A DNA stretch of 64,000 bases from Hyposmocoma kahamanoa (taxonomy: Eukaryota; Arthropoda; Insecta; Lepidoptera; Cosmopterigidae): assembly GCF_003589595.1 (NCBI RefSeq), contig NW_020653900.1, positions 3,857,616 to 3,921,615 of the forward strand, given 5' to 3'. Positions within the stretch are counted from its first letter, which is position 1, and every line of letters starts with the position of its first letter. Shown here one piece after another: positions 1 through 10,033 of this stretch. The notes beneath the pieces are model-generated. The model did no database searches. It was given only the letters and a program-made list of their open reading frames with translations, and was not told where the DNA came from. The translations under genes were made by a program, and so were the position numbers.

Positions 1-140
1 ATATATATATATATATATGTAAATATATATAAGTAATCCATTAATATTTATATACTCGTAATTGTATAAACTTATGTATACTATGTATATAATTATATTG
101 TATTTCCCATATTAAATATCAATAAGACACAAGCAATCAC

Positions 141-3071
141 TTAAAGTAGTTCACGGCTTACCAATTCCTCCGTCAGATCGTAATCTAAATCTAGCAACCA
201 TGAGGTAAGTTTCTTTTTAAGTTCGTACTTGTTTAAATGACCTAATAAAATGTATCTATCTATTTTATTATATAAATAGGAGCTTATACACCGGTACTGT
301 CGACTCGCAAATATTGTTTGATAGCGCACTTCCCCACATGCCGGCTTCCTTCTCCGGGTCAGACAATTATAGTCGGCGCGTGGGACAGAGCGGTGGTGGC
401 GTGTGATGTCTTGGAGAACAAAGAGCTGCCTAACCGTCAGTACATTGCAGTCCTGGTAAAGCTTTTTTGTAGGGTATCTAAAAGGTTTACACAGCATGAC
501 CTTCAGTACAGCTCTTTGGGCTCTTTCGAGCTTTATTAAGGAGGATTTATGAGCTCCACCCCAGACTGGAATGCAGTACGAGATAATCGATTGACAGAGG
601 GCCTGGAATACCATAAGCAAAGTTTTGCGATCGGCAGAGCGTCGAAGTTTTTTCATTACAAACATAATTTTTCTGACACGTGAGCAAATATGTTCTATAT
701 GGATACGCCAATCCAGAGCCTCATCAATGTGGACACCAAGATATTTAATTGAGTTTGTAATAGAGAGGTTCGTACATTGACATGAGGCGAGTAGTGGAGA
801 ACAGGTGTGGGCGGCAATGGTGAAGCCATATGGTAGGTCGGAAGCGTTCCTCATTAAAAAGGGGACAAATTTGGTCTTGTCAAGATTTATTGTTAGCAAG
901 TTATTATTTAGCCAACACATTACTATTCGCAGAGCTTGCTCAGCATGGGTTTTGGCAACAGACCAGTTTGATCCAGAGACGATAAGGGCTGTGTCATCCG
1001 CGTAGGAAATCAGTTTGCAGTTGGAAATAGGAAGCTCACAGAGCTCATTGAGATAGATTTTAAAGAGGGTAGGTGCTAAAATACTACCCTGCGGAACTCC
1101 AAATGTTAACGGTAGCTCTTCACTAAGCCAATTCTCAATTTTAGTTTTTTGAGTTCTGTTTGTCAAATAGCTCTCAAACAGTTTTAGTGAGAGACCTCTG
1201 ATACCAATACCGTCCAGTTTCCGTAGAAGTATGGGAATTGACACGGTGTCGAAGGCTTTAGAGAGATCCAGAAACATTCCAATACATTTTGTTTTATTAT
1301 CAAGGTTTTCAACTATATGATTGGTTAGGTTTAGAACCGCGTCCTCGGTAGATACTCCTGATGTGAATCCAAATTGGTTTTTAGAGATTAAGCCGAATTT
1401 GTCCAAATAATTAATGAGTTGCTTATTTATTAATCTCTCCAAAACCTTCGACATAGCACTTAGGATAGAAATCGGTCTATAGTTATTTATATCGTTGGTA
1501 GGACCACTTTTGTGAATCGGATGTACTAATGCGGTTTTAAAGGCCTTTGGGAAAACACCTGTGGTAATTGCTAGATTGCAGATGCGGGTGCTGGGGGGTA
1601 CCAGGGCAGCAGCACAAGTTTTCAATAATTTTGAGGATATTCCGTCCCATCCTACCGCACAATCACTACGAAGGTTAATTATAATGCTCTCGATTTCCGA
1701 TTCATCCACCTGAAGCAGCGCCATGGAGTTACAAGGGGAAGTTTCGATAGATACCGCACTCGGGTGGTGATACGCTAGAATTTTGTCCGCTAAGTGTTTG
1801 CCCACGTTCGCAAAGTAGTCGTTGACCTCATTAGTTGCAGCCTTAGGACTGTTTTTAGATGTAAGTATATCCGAAGCTGGGGAAGAGGGGGGGATAAGAT
1901 TAGCAATTCTCTTCAAAGCATCCCACGTGGCTTTGGGACTGTTTTTAGCCTTCTCTAGTTCGGCTCTTTCATATTCAGTTTTTATTTGACGTAAAAGACT
2001 ATTACAGAAGTTTCTGTAGCGAGAATAGATTAATTTCAGGGTCTCATCATGAGCGTTGACTTTGTGTCGTTTATGTAATTTGTCTCTGTGACGAATGCAT
2101 CTTAGTAGACCAGGCGTGATCCATGGCTTTAGGATAATTTTTCTTTTCGGTACGTTTAGCACTTTAGTGTGTTTGGAAAGAATGGGCGCGATAGAATTGA
2201 TGAGAATGTCGGCAGCCAGGTCAGCACTTCCACAAAGCATTACAGAAGAGAAGTCCACGGTTTGAATTTCAGCCACCACAGCCATAAAATCGGTTCGAGA
2301 AGAGGACGTATTGGGTTTTACTCGGACCCTACCTAGGTTTAAACAAGTAATCACTGGTATATGGTCAGTTACGTTGCATTCTAGTAATAAAACCGCAGCT
2401 CTGTTATTGCATTTTAGGAGAGCATGGTCTAGACATGTGTTTATTCTTGTCGGGGTGTTATAAGTTGGTAACAGACCGTGACTTGAGGTCAGGTTGAGGT
2501 AGTTGTCCTTCTTTGTGTCAGAGTTGGCAGAAGAGATATCAATATTTATATCGCCGATAAGTAAGATGTTTTGTGAGAGCTTTAGGGTACAAAGTAACGC
2601 GTTCAAGTCGGTGAGAAAACTATCCAAAAACACATACGAAGGTGATCGATACATCGCAACAATTGTAAGATTATTGATTTGAATTAAAATGCCGTTTGCT
2701 TCAGAAAAGTTCAGGTTGGTAGCATTAAAATCAAGCTGTCGTTTAACGTAAACAACGACACCATCGTTTTGGTTATGATTGTTGATAGTTTGAAATGACA
2801 AGTAACCGGTCAGTTGTGGTACATTTGATACTTTACTTAACCAGCATTCCGATAGGATGATGACATCATAATCTATTTTAGTGATTTTCAATGTGACAAT
2901 AAATTCATCTAAATTTTTATTAATACTTCGAATATTTTGATGAATTATTCTTAATGAATAATTAAGGGGGTTTATATGCTTAAGACATTCTTCAGGTAAG
3001 CAAGTAAAAACCTCAGCCACATTGAGAGAATCTATTTCAGTTATGACGTTTTCGTTTGTAATATTAGCCAT
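141..3071 (-). CDS. LINE ORF2: endonuclease and reverse transcriptase, 976 aa, intact
   Basis: This protein nicks the target DNA and reverse-transcribes the element RNA at the nick. The N-terminal third is an apurinic/apyrimidinic-type endonuclease with Asn46 (HQNIRSI), Glu75 (SECWLS), YRSP at 141-144, GDINID at 173-178 and TDH at 235-237, so the catalytic set appears complete. The RT domain spans about residues 455-780: FLDLSKAFDTV (600-610), GVPQGSILAPTLF (658-670) and the catalytic YADD (690-693). The C-terminal region, with its W-G and cysteine-rich parts, is typical of the group; no RNase H is seen. Length matches full-length CR1/Jockey ORF2 proteins. The start is the first ATG after the ORF1 spacer, and the stop is TAA. 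The reading frame is unbroken, so the copy could be recent. Alternatives outside a LINE ORF2 are very unlikely. Confidence 0.96.
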   Translation of the reverse strand: MANITNENVITEIDSLNVAEVFTCLPEECLKHINPLNYSLRIIHQNIRSINKNLDEFIVTLKITKIDYDVIILSECWLSKVSNVPQLTGYLSFQTINNHNQNDGVVVYVKRQLDFNATNLNFSEANGILIQINNLTIVAMYRSPSYVFLDSFLTDLNALLCTLKLSQNILLIGDINIDISSANSDTKKDNYLNLTSSHGLLPTYNTPTRINTCLDHALLKCNNRAAVLLLECNVTDHIPVITCLNLGRVRVKPNTSSSRTDFMAVVAEIQTVDFSSVMLCGSADLAADILINSIAPILSKHTKVLNVPKRKIILKPWITPGLLRCIRHRDKLHKRHKVNAHDETLKLIYSRYRNFCNSLLRQIKTEYERAELEKAKNSPKATWDALKRIANLIPPSSPASDILTSKNSPKAATNEVNDYFANVGKHLADKILAYHHPSAVSIETSPCNSMALLQVDESEIESIIINLRSDCAVGWDGISSKLLKTCAAALVPPSTRICNLAITTGVFPKAFKTALVHPIHKSGPTNDINNYRPISILSAMSKVLERLINKQLINYLDKFGLISKNQFGFTSGVSTEDAVLNLTNHIVENLDNKTKCIGMFLDLSKAFDTVSIPILLRKLDGIGIRGLSLKLFESYLTNRTQKTKIENWLSEELPLTFGVPQGSILAPTLFKIYLNELCELPISNCKLISYADDTALIVSGSNWSVAKTHAEQALRIVMCWLNNNLLTINLDKTKFVPFLMRNASDLPYGFTIAAHTCSPLLASCQCTNLSITNSIKYLGVHIDEALDWRIHIEHICSRVRKIMFVMKKLRRSADRKTLLMVFQALCQSIISYCIPVWGGAHKSSLIKLERAQRAVLKVMLCKPFRYPTKKLYQDCNVLTVRQLFVLQDITRHHRSVPRADYNCLTRRRKPACGEVRYQTIFASRQYRCISSYLYNKIDRYILLGHLNKYELKKKLTSWLLDLDYDLTEELVSRELL

Positions 3072-3303
3072 TTATAGATATAAGTAAAGTGCAAAATAGG
3101 AACAATGGTTTGATTGATGTTTTATTAGAAAACTCTCTTGCGGCGATGTAAGATTTAATTTTAATTTAAGAAAATTATCTTGAGTGGAAAAATTGTGTGA
3201 GTATGGGATAATATTAATAAGCAATAACAAAATACAAGTGATATAGTTTGTGTGTTTGTCTTGTGTAGAGTGATTAAGATAATAATAATATATATGAAGT
3301 AAG

Positions 3304-4092
3304 CTAATTTTTAACCGGTAATCTTTTAAAACATTTTTCAGATGAGATACGAAAAAGTTCACTACCATGTTCCTTTCTAAGAAAAATTTTTCCATTTATT
3401 GTCCAGCAGTACTGATAATTATTTTGCTGTGCAAACTGCCTTGCAAGGTAGAAAAGTTTCTTCATAGTAGGCGGCAGGTATTCGGTGATAAAAATTGGCA
3501 TTTTTTTCGCAGAGAGGCCCATTACTTCAGTATTCAATTTACCATCAGGAGTCTTGTTTTTATTATAGTTTTTGACTGCCATCAAAAAAGAATCCCTTTT
3601 TTGCACAGACGCGAAGTCTGCAATGATCGTTTTTGGTGTGTTTGGGCTACTGGGAATTCTATATGTGTCACGTAAATCAGTTTGTGACATTTCTATACCA
3701 ATGATTTTGCTGACACTGCACACCATAGAGACCAAATCTTTCGAAAACTCCTTGTCTTTGGCTGGAATATTTCTTAGTTCTATTACTGAAGACCGCGACT
3801 TGATTTCTAAGTCTCTGATTTTCTGCTCTAGTGCGTAGATGTGCTCGTGGTCATCCTTTCTTTGCTTTTCCAGTGTATTTATTTTTGTTTTCATTTCTTC
3901 ATACATTTTGCTACTAAATTCCATCCAATTCTGAAAATCTGTGTTGGATTTTTGAATTTCAGAATTTTGCAATTTTAATTCAGCAATTTCTTTCGTTAAG
4001 TGGGAGAATTTCTGATCCTGGTCCTGTTTAATGGTTTCCAGCATATATTTGATTTCATTAAGCTCACTTTTCGGTGGATAAATGTAGGCCAT
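3304..4092 (-). CDS. LINE ORF1: coiled coil plus baculovirus-FP-like nucleic-acid-binding domain, 262 aa
   Basis: This is the RNA-binding partner of ORF2 and should package the element RNA. Residues about 30-100 are rich in Glu, Lys and spaced Leu/Ile with heptad-like spacing, consistent with an oligomerising coiled coil. From about residue 100 (SSVIELRNIPAKDKEF) to the end the protein resembles the domain shared by baculovirus FP proteins and ORF1 of some lepidopteran LINEs: a strand-like start, TYRIPSS near 145, and ITEYLPPTMKKLFYLARQFA in the C-terminal part. No CCHC zinc knuckles are present. The ATG at 4092 lies inside sequence shared with the tRNA-headed SINE-1, so the first residues (MAYIY) come from that shared segment. 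The stop is TAG, 232 bp before the ORF2 start. The FP assignment is by eye; the coiled coil and the LINE context are clear. Confidence 0.9.
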   Translation of the reverse strand: MAYIYPPKSELNEIKYMLETIKQDQDQKFSHLTKEIAELKLQNSEIQKSNTDFQNWMEFSSKMYEEMKTKINTLEKQRKDDHEHIYALEQKIRDLEIKSRSSVIELRNIPAKDKEFSKDLVSMVCSVSKIIGIEMSQTDLRDTYRIPSSPNTPKTIIADFASVQKRDSFLMAVKNYNKNKTPDGKLNTEVMGLSAKKMPIFITEYLPPTMKKLFYLARQFAQQNNYQYCWTINGKIFLRKEHGSELFRISSEKCFKRLPVKN

Positions 4093-4180
4093 ACAAATAT
4101 TTCTTCCGGCCCGGGAATCGAACCTGGGACCTCTGCGTGGCAGTCCGGCATGGTAACCGTTCTGCCACAGAGGCAGTTAA
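4093..4180 (-). promoter_or_regulatory. tRNA-like head (A and B boxes) directly upstream of LINE ORF1
   Basis: Read on the minus strand this holds an A-box-like TGGCAGAACGG and a B-box GGTTCGATTCC inside a tRNA-like sequence whose anticodon and T arms resemble tRNA-Gly(GCC). The same head begins the SINE-1 copies at 16227 and 54651. Identity with SINE-1 continues past the ORF1 ATG through TTTGTATGGCCTACATTTAT and then stops abruptly. It may act as an internal Pol III promoter for the LINE, or mark a LINE/SINE chimera. Confidence 0.75.
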
Positions 4181-4185
4181 ACTAT

Positions 4186-4590
4186 AATTTAGTAAATTCT
4201 TCTATTGTATGAAAAAAACGTTTTATTAAATTTCTACTATCCTGTGATTTTTTTTTCAATACAATGAAAATGTTTCTTACAAGAAGTTGAGTGGCAGTAA
4301 CAGCATTAGAAGTAAATTTGAAAATATTATTCATTTCTATATGTTAAACAATAATTAAACAAATATCATTACCGTGCATAAACAATAACATTATTGCATT
4401 AGAAAATTGAAAAGTGAAACTACTAAAGACGTGGCAATTCAACTTTATAATTATCGTAAAAATAGGGACTTCACGATTAAAACTACACTGTTGTTCGACA
4501 TTATTTTATTAATATTTTGCAATTTTAATTGACTATTGAAATATTATTTCTCAAAAAAATACTTACACGTGGACAGTAACTTTAAATTGC
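4186..4590. other. AT-rich spacer, nothing recognised
   Basis: AT-rich sequence upstream of the LINE. I see no coding potential, clear repeat or RNA gene here. Confidence 0.5.
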
Positions 4591-4614
4591 TAAATTTGAG
4601 GGACACAGCTGATG

Positions 4615-4725
4615 CGCCCGTCGGGTTTGTAGCATCTGAATCCGGAGTCGGTTTAAAGTTGCAACGGAACCTGAATGAGCCCAAATACGAGTGTCGTGTG
4701 ATCCCGGGACTGCTCGACTGGTTGC
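4615..4725 (-). repeat. Short interspersed fragment with GTCGGGTTTGTAGCATCTGA
   Basis: The same sequence occurs in reverse complement at 45447-45537 and 53563-53652, where it reads GACCCCGGGTTCAGATNNTACAAACCC. It contains a B-box-like GGTTCAG segment, so it may be tRNA-derived. Termini are not defined. Confidence 0.55.
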
Positions 4726-4770
4726 TTTTCAAAAATAATTAAATTTGAGTCGCATCCAGTCCCGGGTTCA

Positions 4771-4975
4771 GTTACACCTCGAGAGATGACAGTGGCATAG
4801 GATGGAGGAGGCCTACGTCCGGAGATGGGTTTTCCAACGAATTTTGAATCGGATATTTAAACTCGAAACTATAATTAATCTAATTTCATTTTAGTTTACT
4901 TTAATTTTATTTTTTAATTTTGCATGTTTTTGTATAAATGAAATTTCTTTTTTTTTTGTTTTGAATGAAGGCTTA
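4771..4975 (+). repeat. LINE 3' UTR remnant
   Basis: The stretch GATGGAGGAGGCCTACGTCC is typical of lepidopteran LINE 3' ends. The following TTTTGCATGTTTTTGTATAA matches the sequence just after the LINE C-terminus at 17285-17320. It ends in a T-run and an ATT repeat. No coding part remains. Confidence 0.45.
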
Positions 4976-6314
4976 TTATTATTATTAAACATAGAACATC
5001 AACATTTTTACGTAAGAGTTCGTGTCACTTCGTCGTCGATAAACACAAAGGTGAGGCAGACTACCATAAACAAAAAAATATAGTAGACTAACAAAATTTT
5101 TTTAAAAGGCACTAAAAAGAAATAAACTTAAATTTAGTTTAGAGTTATTAAAAAATTAATAATATTCAAAATCGCATATATTTTTTACAAACGATTTTAA
5201 GGCAGGAAAAAATAGAATATAATACCTTACCTCCAATAGTATAATTTTCCAATACATAGCAATCGCAAAAACTTAAGAACTCGAGTAATAAGCTTATAAA
5301 TACAATTTAAAAAAAAAGGTTTGTAACGACTGCGGTACGACCAAAAATAAAAGGAAGCAAATAAAAGAACGGGAAATTCAAAAGATCTAATTATAAAAAG
5401 ATTTTTGTTTTTGTTTAGTGAACTGTAACAAAATTACACGGCTAGCAGACGGCGCGGTAGTTCCACTTATATAAAATTCTAATCAAGTCGGTATCCGTAA
5501 GTAATAGCTATAGAGGGAAGAAAACCTAACGTCTAGCTGTGTAATAAATGATACGTCAATCTACGTATATATACTATCACATAGAGAGATATACTCGTAC
5601 TCTCACATTTATTTTCAAGGGTTTGTTTGCTTTATTGAGAATTATTGAGAATCTTTAAGAAAATTAATTAGCATTAATAGAATTTTATTTTACAAGTTTC
5701 ATACATTTGTGAGACCACTCAAGTCCATCTTATCATAACCAAATTGAGGACATCCTAAAGAAAGGCCAGATCAAGACGCCCAGAAAACTATTTCGTGTTG
5801 GCATTAAATTTAATTTTTTTTTAATTATTTGGGTCAACAAAAACCATACTCAATTAAAAGTTTGTAATTAAATTTCTTACATAATGATTGTGTCACCAAC
5901 ATCGTTAAACCCTAATTACTATAACAAAACTGTAAAGTGGTGATACAGTCATGTCAATAATAAACAAGTATAGTTTAAAAAAAACTAAAATAGTCACATA
6001 TAATTCGAAACATAAAACGTTTGATACAAAAAAAAAACTATAATTATTCTTCCGATAAATTACGATCAGGGACAACGACCATCTAGAAAAAGGCGTGTTT
6101 CGTGACTTAAGAATCTCCGAACATGGTTCCACATCCCATCTGAGCACAAGACTTGTTCTGTGCAGCTGTGTCTAAAATACAGATAGCCATAATGATAGCC
6201 GACCTCTGTTAGGAGATGGCACCTCAAGAAGAAGAAGAAGTTAAATTATGAACTCAAATTATCTCTTTTCCTCTTTCTGTACCTCTTATTATTCTTCTTT
6301 TTCACAAACAAAAG
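4976..6314. other. AT-rich region without a supported gene
   Basis: I see no gene. About 5251-5290 resembles the flank of the foldback element at 41318-41350 (AAAACTTAAGAACTC). A GAA microsatellite lies at 6226-6240. The small open frame at 5905-6147 has no recognisable protein features. Confidence 0.4.
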
Positions 6315-6315
6315 T

Positions 6316-6369
6316 GGTGGACTTGAATATTGTTTTTATTTCGCAATAAAAACAATATTCAAGTCCACC
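6316..6369. repeat. Perfect 25-bp inverted repeat with a 4-nt loop
   Basis: Arm 6316-6340 is the exact reverse complement of 6345-6369; the loop is TCGC (6341-6344). The arms begin GGTGGACTTG. Weaker pairing continues just outside the arms. As RNA it would form a 25-bp hairpin; as DNA it is a near-perfect palindrome. Confidence 0.95.
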
Positions 6370-6614
6370 ATTTTTGTCACGTAAAAAAATAGCTTTATTT
6401 AGTTCCTGTGATAATACTGTGACAATATAAATTGTACCTTAATCGACAAGCGTGCATAATGATGCATGGTGAAGAGGTGGAAGTTGTCATCTTCCTACCT
6501 GAAGGGAAATGGACGTGCGGTCAATAGCCGGAACCTGACCCCTGTTTCCATACAACCACAATCTAGTGAAATGCTGTAACCTACGAAGGTATTCGTAACA
6601 GTCTTGGATTTAAA

Positions 6615-6760
6615 CTGCCTCCGTGGCCGAACGGTTACCAGATTCGCGTTCTCGTGAGTTTGGGTATAATTTGTCATTCATATCTATACGTGTGTCCATG
6701 GCACCCGCGATACAGGGTTTCCCTGGTGGCTATGAATGTGTGCGCGTTATTATTATTTAG
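6615..6760 (+). mobile_element. SINE-1 copy with most of the tRNA head deleted
   Basis: It starts CTGCCTCCGTGGCCGAACGG (A box) and jumps from the D-arm region straight to TTCTCGTGAGTTTGGG of the SINE body, losing the anticodon and T arms. The 3' part (CACCCGCGATACAGGGTTTC) and the ATT-rich tail match the copy at 16227-16441. Confidence 0.8.
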
Positions 6761-7389
6761 TAGTTACCTACGAAAGCAACTGAACTTTGGGTGGTATAAA
6801 CGGTCACTGTAAAAAAGTCATTTGAGTCTTTGCTACCTATAATTAACTTGAAATGACATTAAAATGCATTTTATAAGTAACTGATATTCAATTTGCGTGA
6901 AAATAGTGTAGTGGAAAGCGCATTTAAGGGTATTGAGATTAGGTTCATTTTTTATTGCTTTGAATACCCATATCATTCCACGCTGATTGTAGTTTGCGAG
7001 CCCTTTACGAAACCCATTTTTGTTTTTAATAACGGTCATGGTAACTTTTTAACTGGAAATGTCTCCTCGTTTGTTATAAACAGAAAAGTTTTGTCTTAAA
7101 GTTGTGTACAGCAGCCCATCTTGTTTCTTATAAAATGTTCACCGACGACGTTGTTGAAAGTTTTAAAACTTTCCACAGGCCTGCCTAAGTGCCACTAATG
7201 TTGAGATACGCAAGTTTTTACTCAGGAATATTGCAAATAAAAAGCATAGTAAGAAAAACGAACATGTATAAAATATAAATAAATTAATAATGTGCCAGAT
7301 GACCCCATGAATACCATGGTCTCATACAATGGAATCCTCTTTACTTTGAGTACCAGAGCAACGAAATTCATTACCCAGCACCTAGACGT
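6761..7389. other. No gene recognised
   Basis: AT-rich sequence with only short random open frames. I see nothing else. Confidence 0.4.
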
Positions 7390-7668
7390 TTGCTGTTTTG
7401 TCCACCTGGTGGTAAGTTATACTCGGGTCCACAACACTTGCAGTGCCACTCAGAGCTTTAAATCGCAAAGATCTTAGAGACACTGCCATTGCGCCCATCA
7501 CTGAAACAGGTTGATAAGTCCCATGTGCCTGTAATTTCACCAGCATCCGTCCCCTTCAAAACCGGAACGCAGTAATGATCACATTACTGCTTGGCGGCAA
7601 AAATAGGTAAGGTGGCAGTGCTTCCCTGGACAAATTCTTTCATAAGGAGCTCTGCTGCTACTACACCT
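7390..7668 (-). repeat. Rep-A copy
   Basis: Rep-A is the most abundant family here. In the orientation ending with an A-run (taken as sense) it begins near AGGTGCAGTAGAGCTC, contains GGTAAGGGTGCTGGTGAAAT and GACTTGTCAACTTATG, and ends GTTCGTCCCGTCACTTGATG plus A-rich sequence. This copy is antisense and keeps the internal dyad GCAGTAATG/CATTACTGC and the GAGCTC end, but has lost the A-tail end. Confidence 0.85.
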
Positions 7669-8308
7669 TAAAAACTTTTTTTGTATGGCTTTAATACATA
7701 ATATACACTTCGTATCTAGGGTTGCAAACATGAGAAGCATATTCGAGGACACAGCGTAGAAGAGAAGAATAAAGTATTTGCATAGATCGGAAAAAATAGT
7801 ACCAGAATGTAGCCTGTAGAAAATGAGTACCAAAGCAAAGATATTTAGTATCTAACTGCGAGGCATTACCCAGAACACCCAGACTAGGCTCAATTTATAC
7901 TAATTCAATTCTTATAACGAGAATCGTGTCTAATTCTGTTAGATTTTTCATCGTGGCCTTTATAATAGCGTAACTTTGAGTACACTTTCCCGCTTTCATC
8001 TCACAAAATTTATTCGCATTATTTTCTAAAGCGTCTCGGGAATTCCTTTGTTCGTTTCCTCTCAAAACGTGAGAGAGTAAATATAATAATACACGTTATG
8101 TGTACAGCCAATATTGCGCGCTACAAAATGCATGAAGACTGAGATTTGTTTACACTTTTGTCCAAAATAAGGCAAGCTTGGTATACTCTTAAGACGAAAT
8201 TTTTAGCAATAGAAATTTTATGCGATTGTTTTCTTATTTCTATGAATTATTTCCCTGTATGGACATGGTCAATGGCGGGCGGAATGTTAAGACTTCTAGT
8301 ATACACAT

Positions 8309-8594
8309 CATTGACTTACAATTATATGGACGTCGGGTCCGCGCTAAAAAGTGTCCGAACTTATAGGGCGTTAAAATCGTATACAGAGCGTCATTCACGC
8401 TTTAGTCTTCGCTTGTTCGACGGACGGCGAAGCAAGCAAAATTAGACAGTACTGCGATGACATTACCATTTAAATTCAACGTTTTAGCTTTTTCATATTC
8501 CTTTACATGTCACTACGTTTAAATAGGTTGACTTGGGACATTTTTTTCGTGGTTTTTGTATTAGACCCGTCGTCCATTTATTTGTAAGTCAATG
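8309..8594. mobile_element. MITE-H1 copy 1 with perfect 8-bp target duplication
   Basis: A 286-bp element whose ends form a roughly 32-bp inverted repeat beginning CATTGACTTACAA, with 29 of 32 positions matching. It is flanked by the direct repeat ATACACAT (8301-8308 and 8595-8602). A second copy lies at 37633-37941. An 8-bp duplication fits the hAT or P superfamilies. No transposase is encoded. Confidence 0.93.
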
Positions 8595-8772
8595 ATACAC
8601 ATATATTTAGTTTAGGTTGTTCACGGAAATTGATTTAACTGTGGAGTGATTAACAAATAAAAAACGTGGTATTGGAACATGAGTAGTTTCATTTTTGGGT
8701 ATATTTGGGACGCTATAAAACAAATGCATATTTACGTAGATGACTCCATCTCGTAATGCAAGAGGGTTTTTA

Positions 8773-8960
8773 GCTACCGACGCAAAAAGACGGGAGTTAT
8801 AAGCTTGAATCCCTTGTCTTTAAACTTATGACTTCCGAATTGTATCTACGTGTATGTCTGTGATGTCGTAGCAACCACACGGCTGGACTGATATCAAAGC
8901 CTTTTTTGTAATTAAAGGTTAATTTTATCGGGATGATTCTTGAACAGATATGGGCAGTGG
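8773..8960. repeat. Fragment of a common dispersed repeat
   Basis: TAGCTACCGACGCAAAAAGA, followed by GTGTATGTCTGTGATGTCGT and ACGGCTGGACTGATATC, has the layout of widespread lepidopteran repeats related to Rep-B. Boundaries are not clear. Confidence 0.4.
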
Positions 8961-9205
8961 GTTAAAACCCAATTAACGCGTCGGAGTTTTTACCAAAAGC
9001 GCCGTTTTTTAACCGCAGTAGCGGTTATAACAAATATCGATGTAAAATTTTTTTTTTATACGAAAAAGAGGCAACTCCACGGGATACCCACCTTGCAATC
9101 CTGTGGATTCTTACTATTAAGGATACAACGAAACGTATTTTATAAAAATCGATTACAAGTTCGACATTGTAACGATAGCAAATAGCGTACGATTATCAAG
9201 CCGCC

Positions 9206-9262
9206 TTGTCCCTGCAGTTTCACCAGCCCTCTCACCCTTCAAAATCGGAACGCAGGACTTTT
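9206..9262 (-). repeat. Rep-A fragment
   Basis: The short antisense piece CAGTTTCACCAGCCCTCTCA, followed by CCCTTCAAAATCGGAACGCAG, matches the middle of Rep-A only. Confidence 0.6.
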
Positions 9263-9656
9263 CCTATCAAAATACGTAAACCACCATCCATTCCCATCTA
9301 AAACGTAGTAACAATTCGCACAAATCAGAACCGTCAATTGAATTTATTCCAAATCCAATTGAAATCGTATTTGTGGTTTTCTTACGACACAATTCTATAA
9401 TTTGATTGATCTCCTTTGAGGGGAAATCGACGATTTTCGTGTTCACTTAATTTATTTTGAGACAGGTGAGAGAATTCTGAAATTATTTCAATGATTTTCT
9501 TCTTCATTATTTGCTTTGACAACATGACAAATTGTGTTACGGAAACGGGCCTTTGTTACGCATGGACTGATATTTTGCTGATATGAGAAAAAAAGATAAA
9601 TAATAACAATACCAATGAATCTTTTAAGTCTTAGGAGAGGTGAAAGAGTCTAAAAT
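9263..9656. other. No gene recognised
   Basis: AT-rich unique-looking sequence. I see nothing in it. Confidence 0.35.
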
Positions 9657-9712
9657 AAATAATAACGCACACATAGTCCGCACTACGGAAACCCTGTATC
9701 GCAAACCACAAA
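9657..9712 (-). mobile_element. SINE-1 3' tail fragment
   Basis: AATAATAACGCACACATAGT and GGAAACCCTGTATCGC are the reverse complement of the SINE-1 3' end. The head is missing, as in 5'-truncated retroposition. Confidence 0.7.
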
Positions 9713-9899
9713 CAAAAAAAAATAAAAAAGTATTTATTTCTCCACAAAACATAAGAAACTTAACAATTGAGTTATGTGGACAAAAAGGTTAAGACTCAGC
9801 ATTGCTGATTTACAGTCTTCACTTGCTGCACCAAGCTAATTACACCCGCACCAGAAATAAATGTGAGCCATAGAAATATTTAATATTCCGACCACTACA

Positions 9900-10033
9900 G
9901 AGCTAGAGGTACCCCTTTTCAAAAAAAAAAATCATCGAAATCGGTTCTCAAATGTTGGAGCAATCATTGGACCAAAAAAGATACAGTCGATTTTAAAACC
10001 TTCTACTTTATTTTGTAGTCGATTAAAAAATTA
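9900..10033 (+). repeat. Rep-B fragment (3' part)
   Basis: It contains ATCATCGAAATCGGTTCTCA and a diverged form of the Rep-B ending (TACAGTCGATTTTAAAACCT, then TAGTCGATTAAAAA). See the longest copy at 15150. Confidence 0.7.

Larger units (their letters stand above)
1..4180 (-). mobile_element. Complete two-ORF non-LTR retrotransposon (CR1/Jockey-type LINE)
   Basis: The element reads on the minus strand: a tRNA-like head (4093-4180), ORF1 (3304-4092), a 232-bp spacer (3072-3303), ORF2 (141-3071) and an AT-rich 3' UTR (140 down to 1). The 3' UTR ends in an AT dinucleotide run that meets the window edge, so the true 3' tail and target duplication cannot be seen. Both ORFs are open from ATG to stop, which is unusual beside the broken LINE fragments elsewhere in the window and suggests a young, possibly mobile copy. 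An apurinic-like endonuclease plus RT with no RNase H, and a coiled-coil/FP-type ORF1, fit the CR1/Jockey group. I cannot fix the exact clade by eye. Confidence 0.9.

Noticed and set aside
318..1005. Plus-strand open frames opposite ORF2
   Set aside because: Antisense shadows within an intact ORF2.
3367..4212. Plus-strand open frames opposite ORF1
   Set aside because: Antisense shadows of the LINE ORF1 and its tRNA-like head.
6316..6369. microRNA precursor
   Set aside because: Perfect pairing with a 4-nt loop is unlike animal pre-miRNAs, which have bulges and larger loops; kept only as a palindrome.
7390..7668. Rep-A as a Helitron
   Set aside because: Some copies end near CTAG, but the TC start, the terminal hairpin and A/T insertion sites could not be shown; the A-tails and 5' truncations favour a retroposon.
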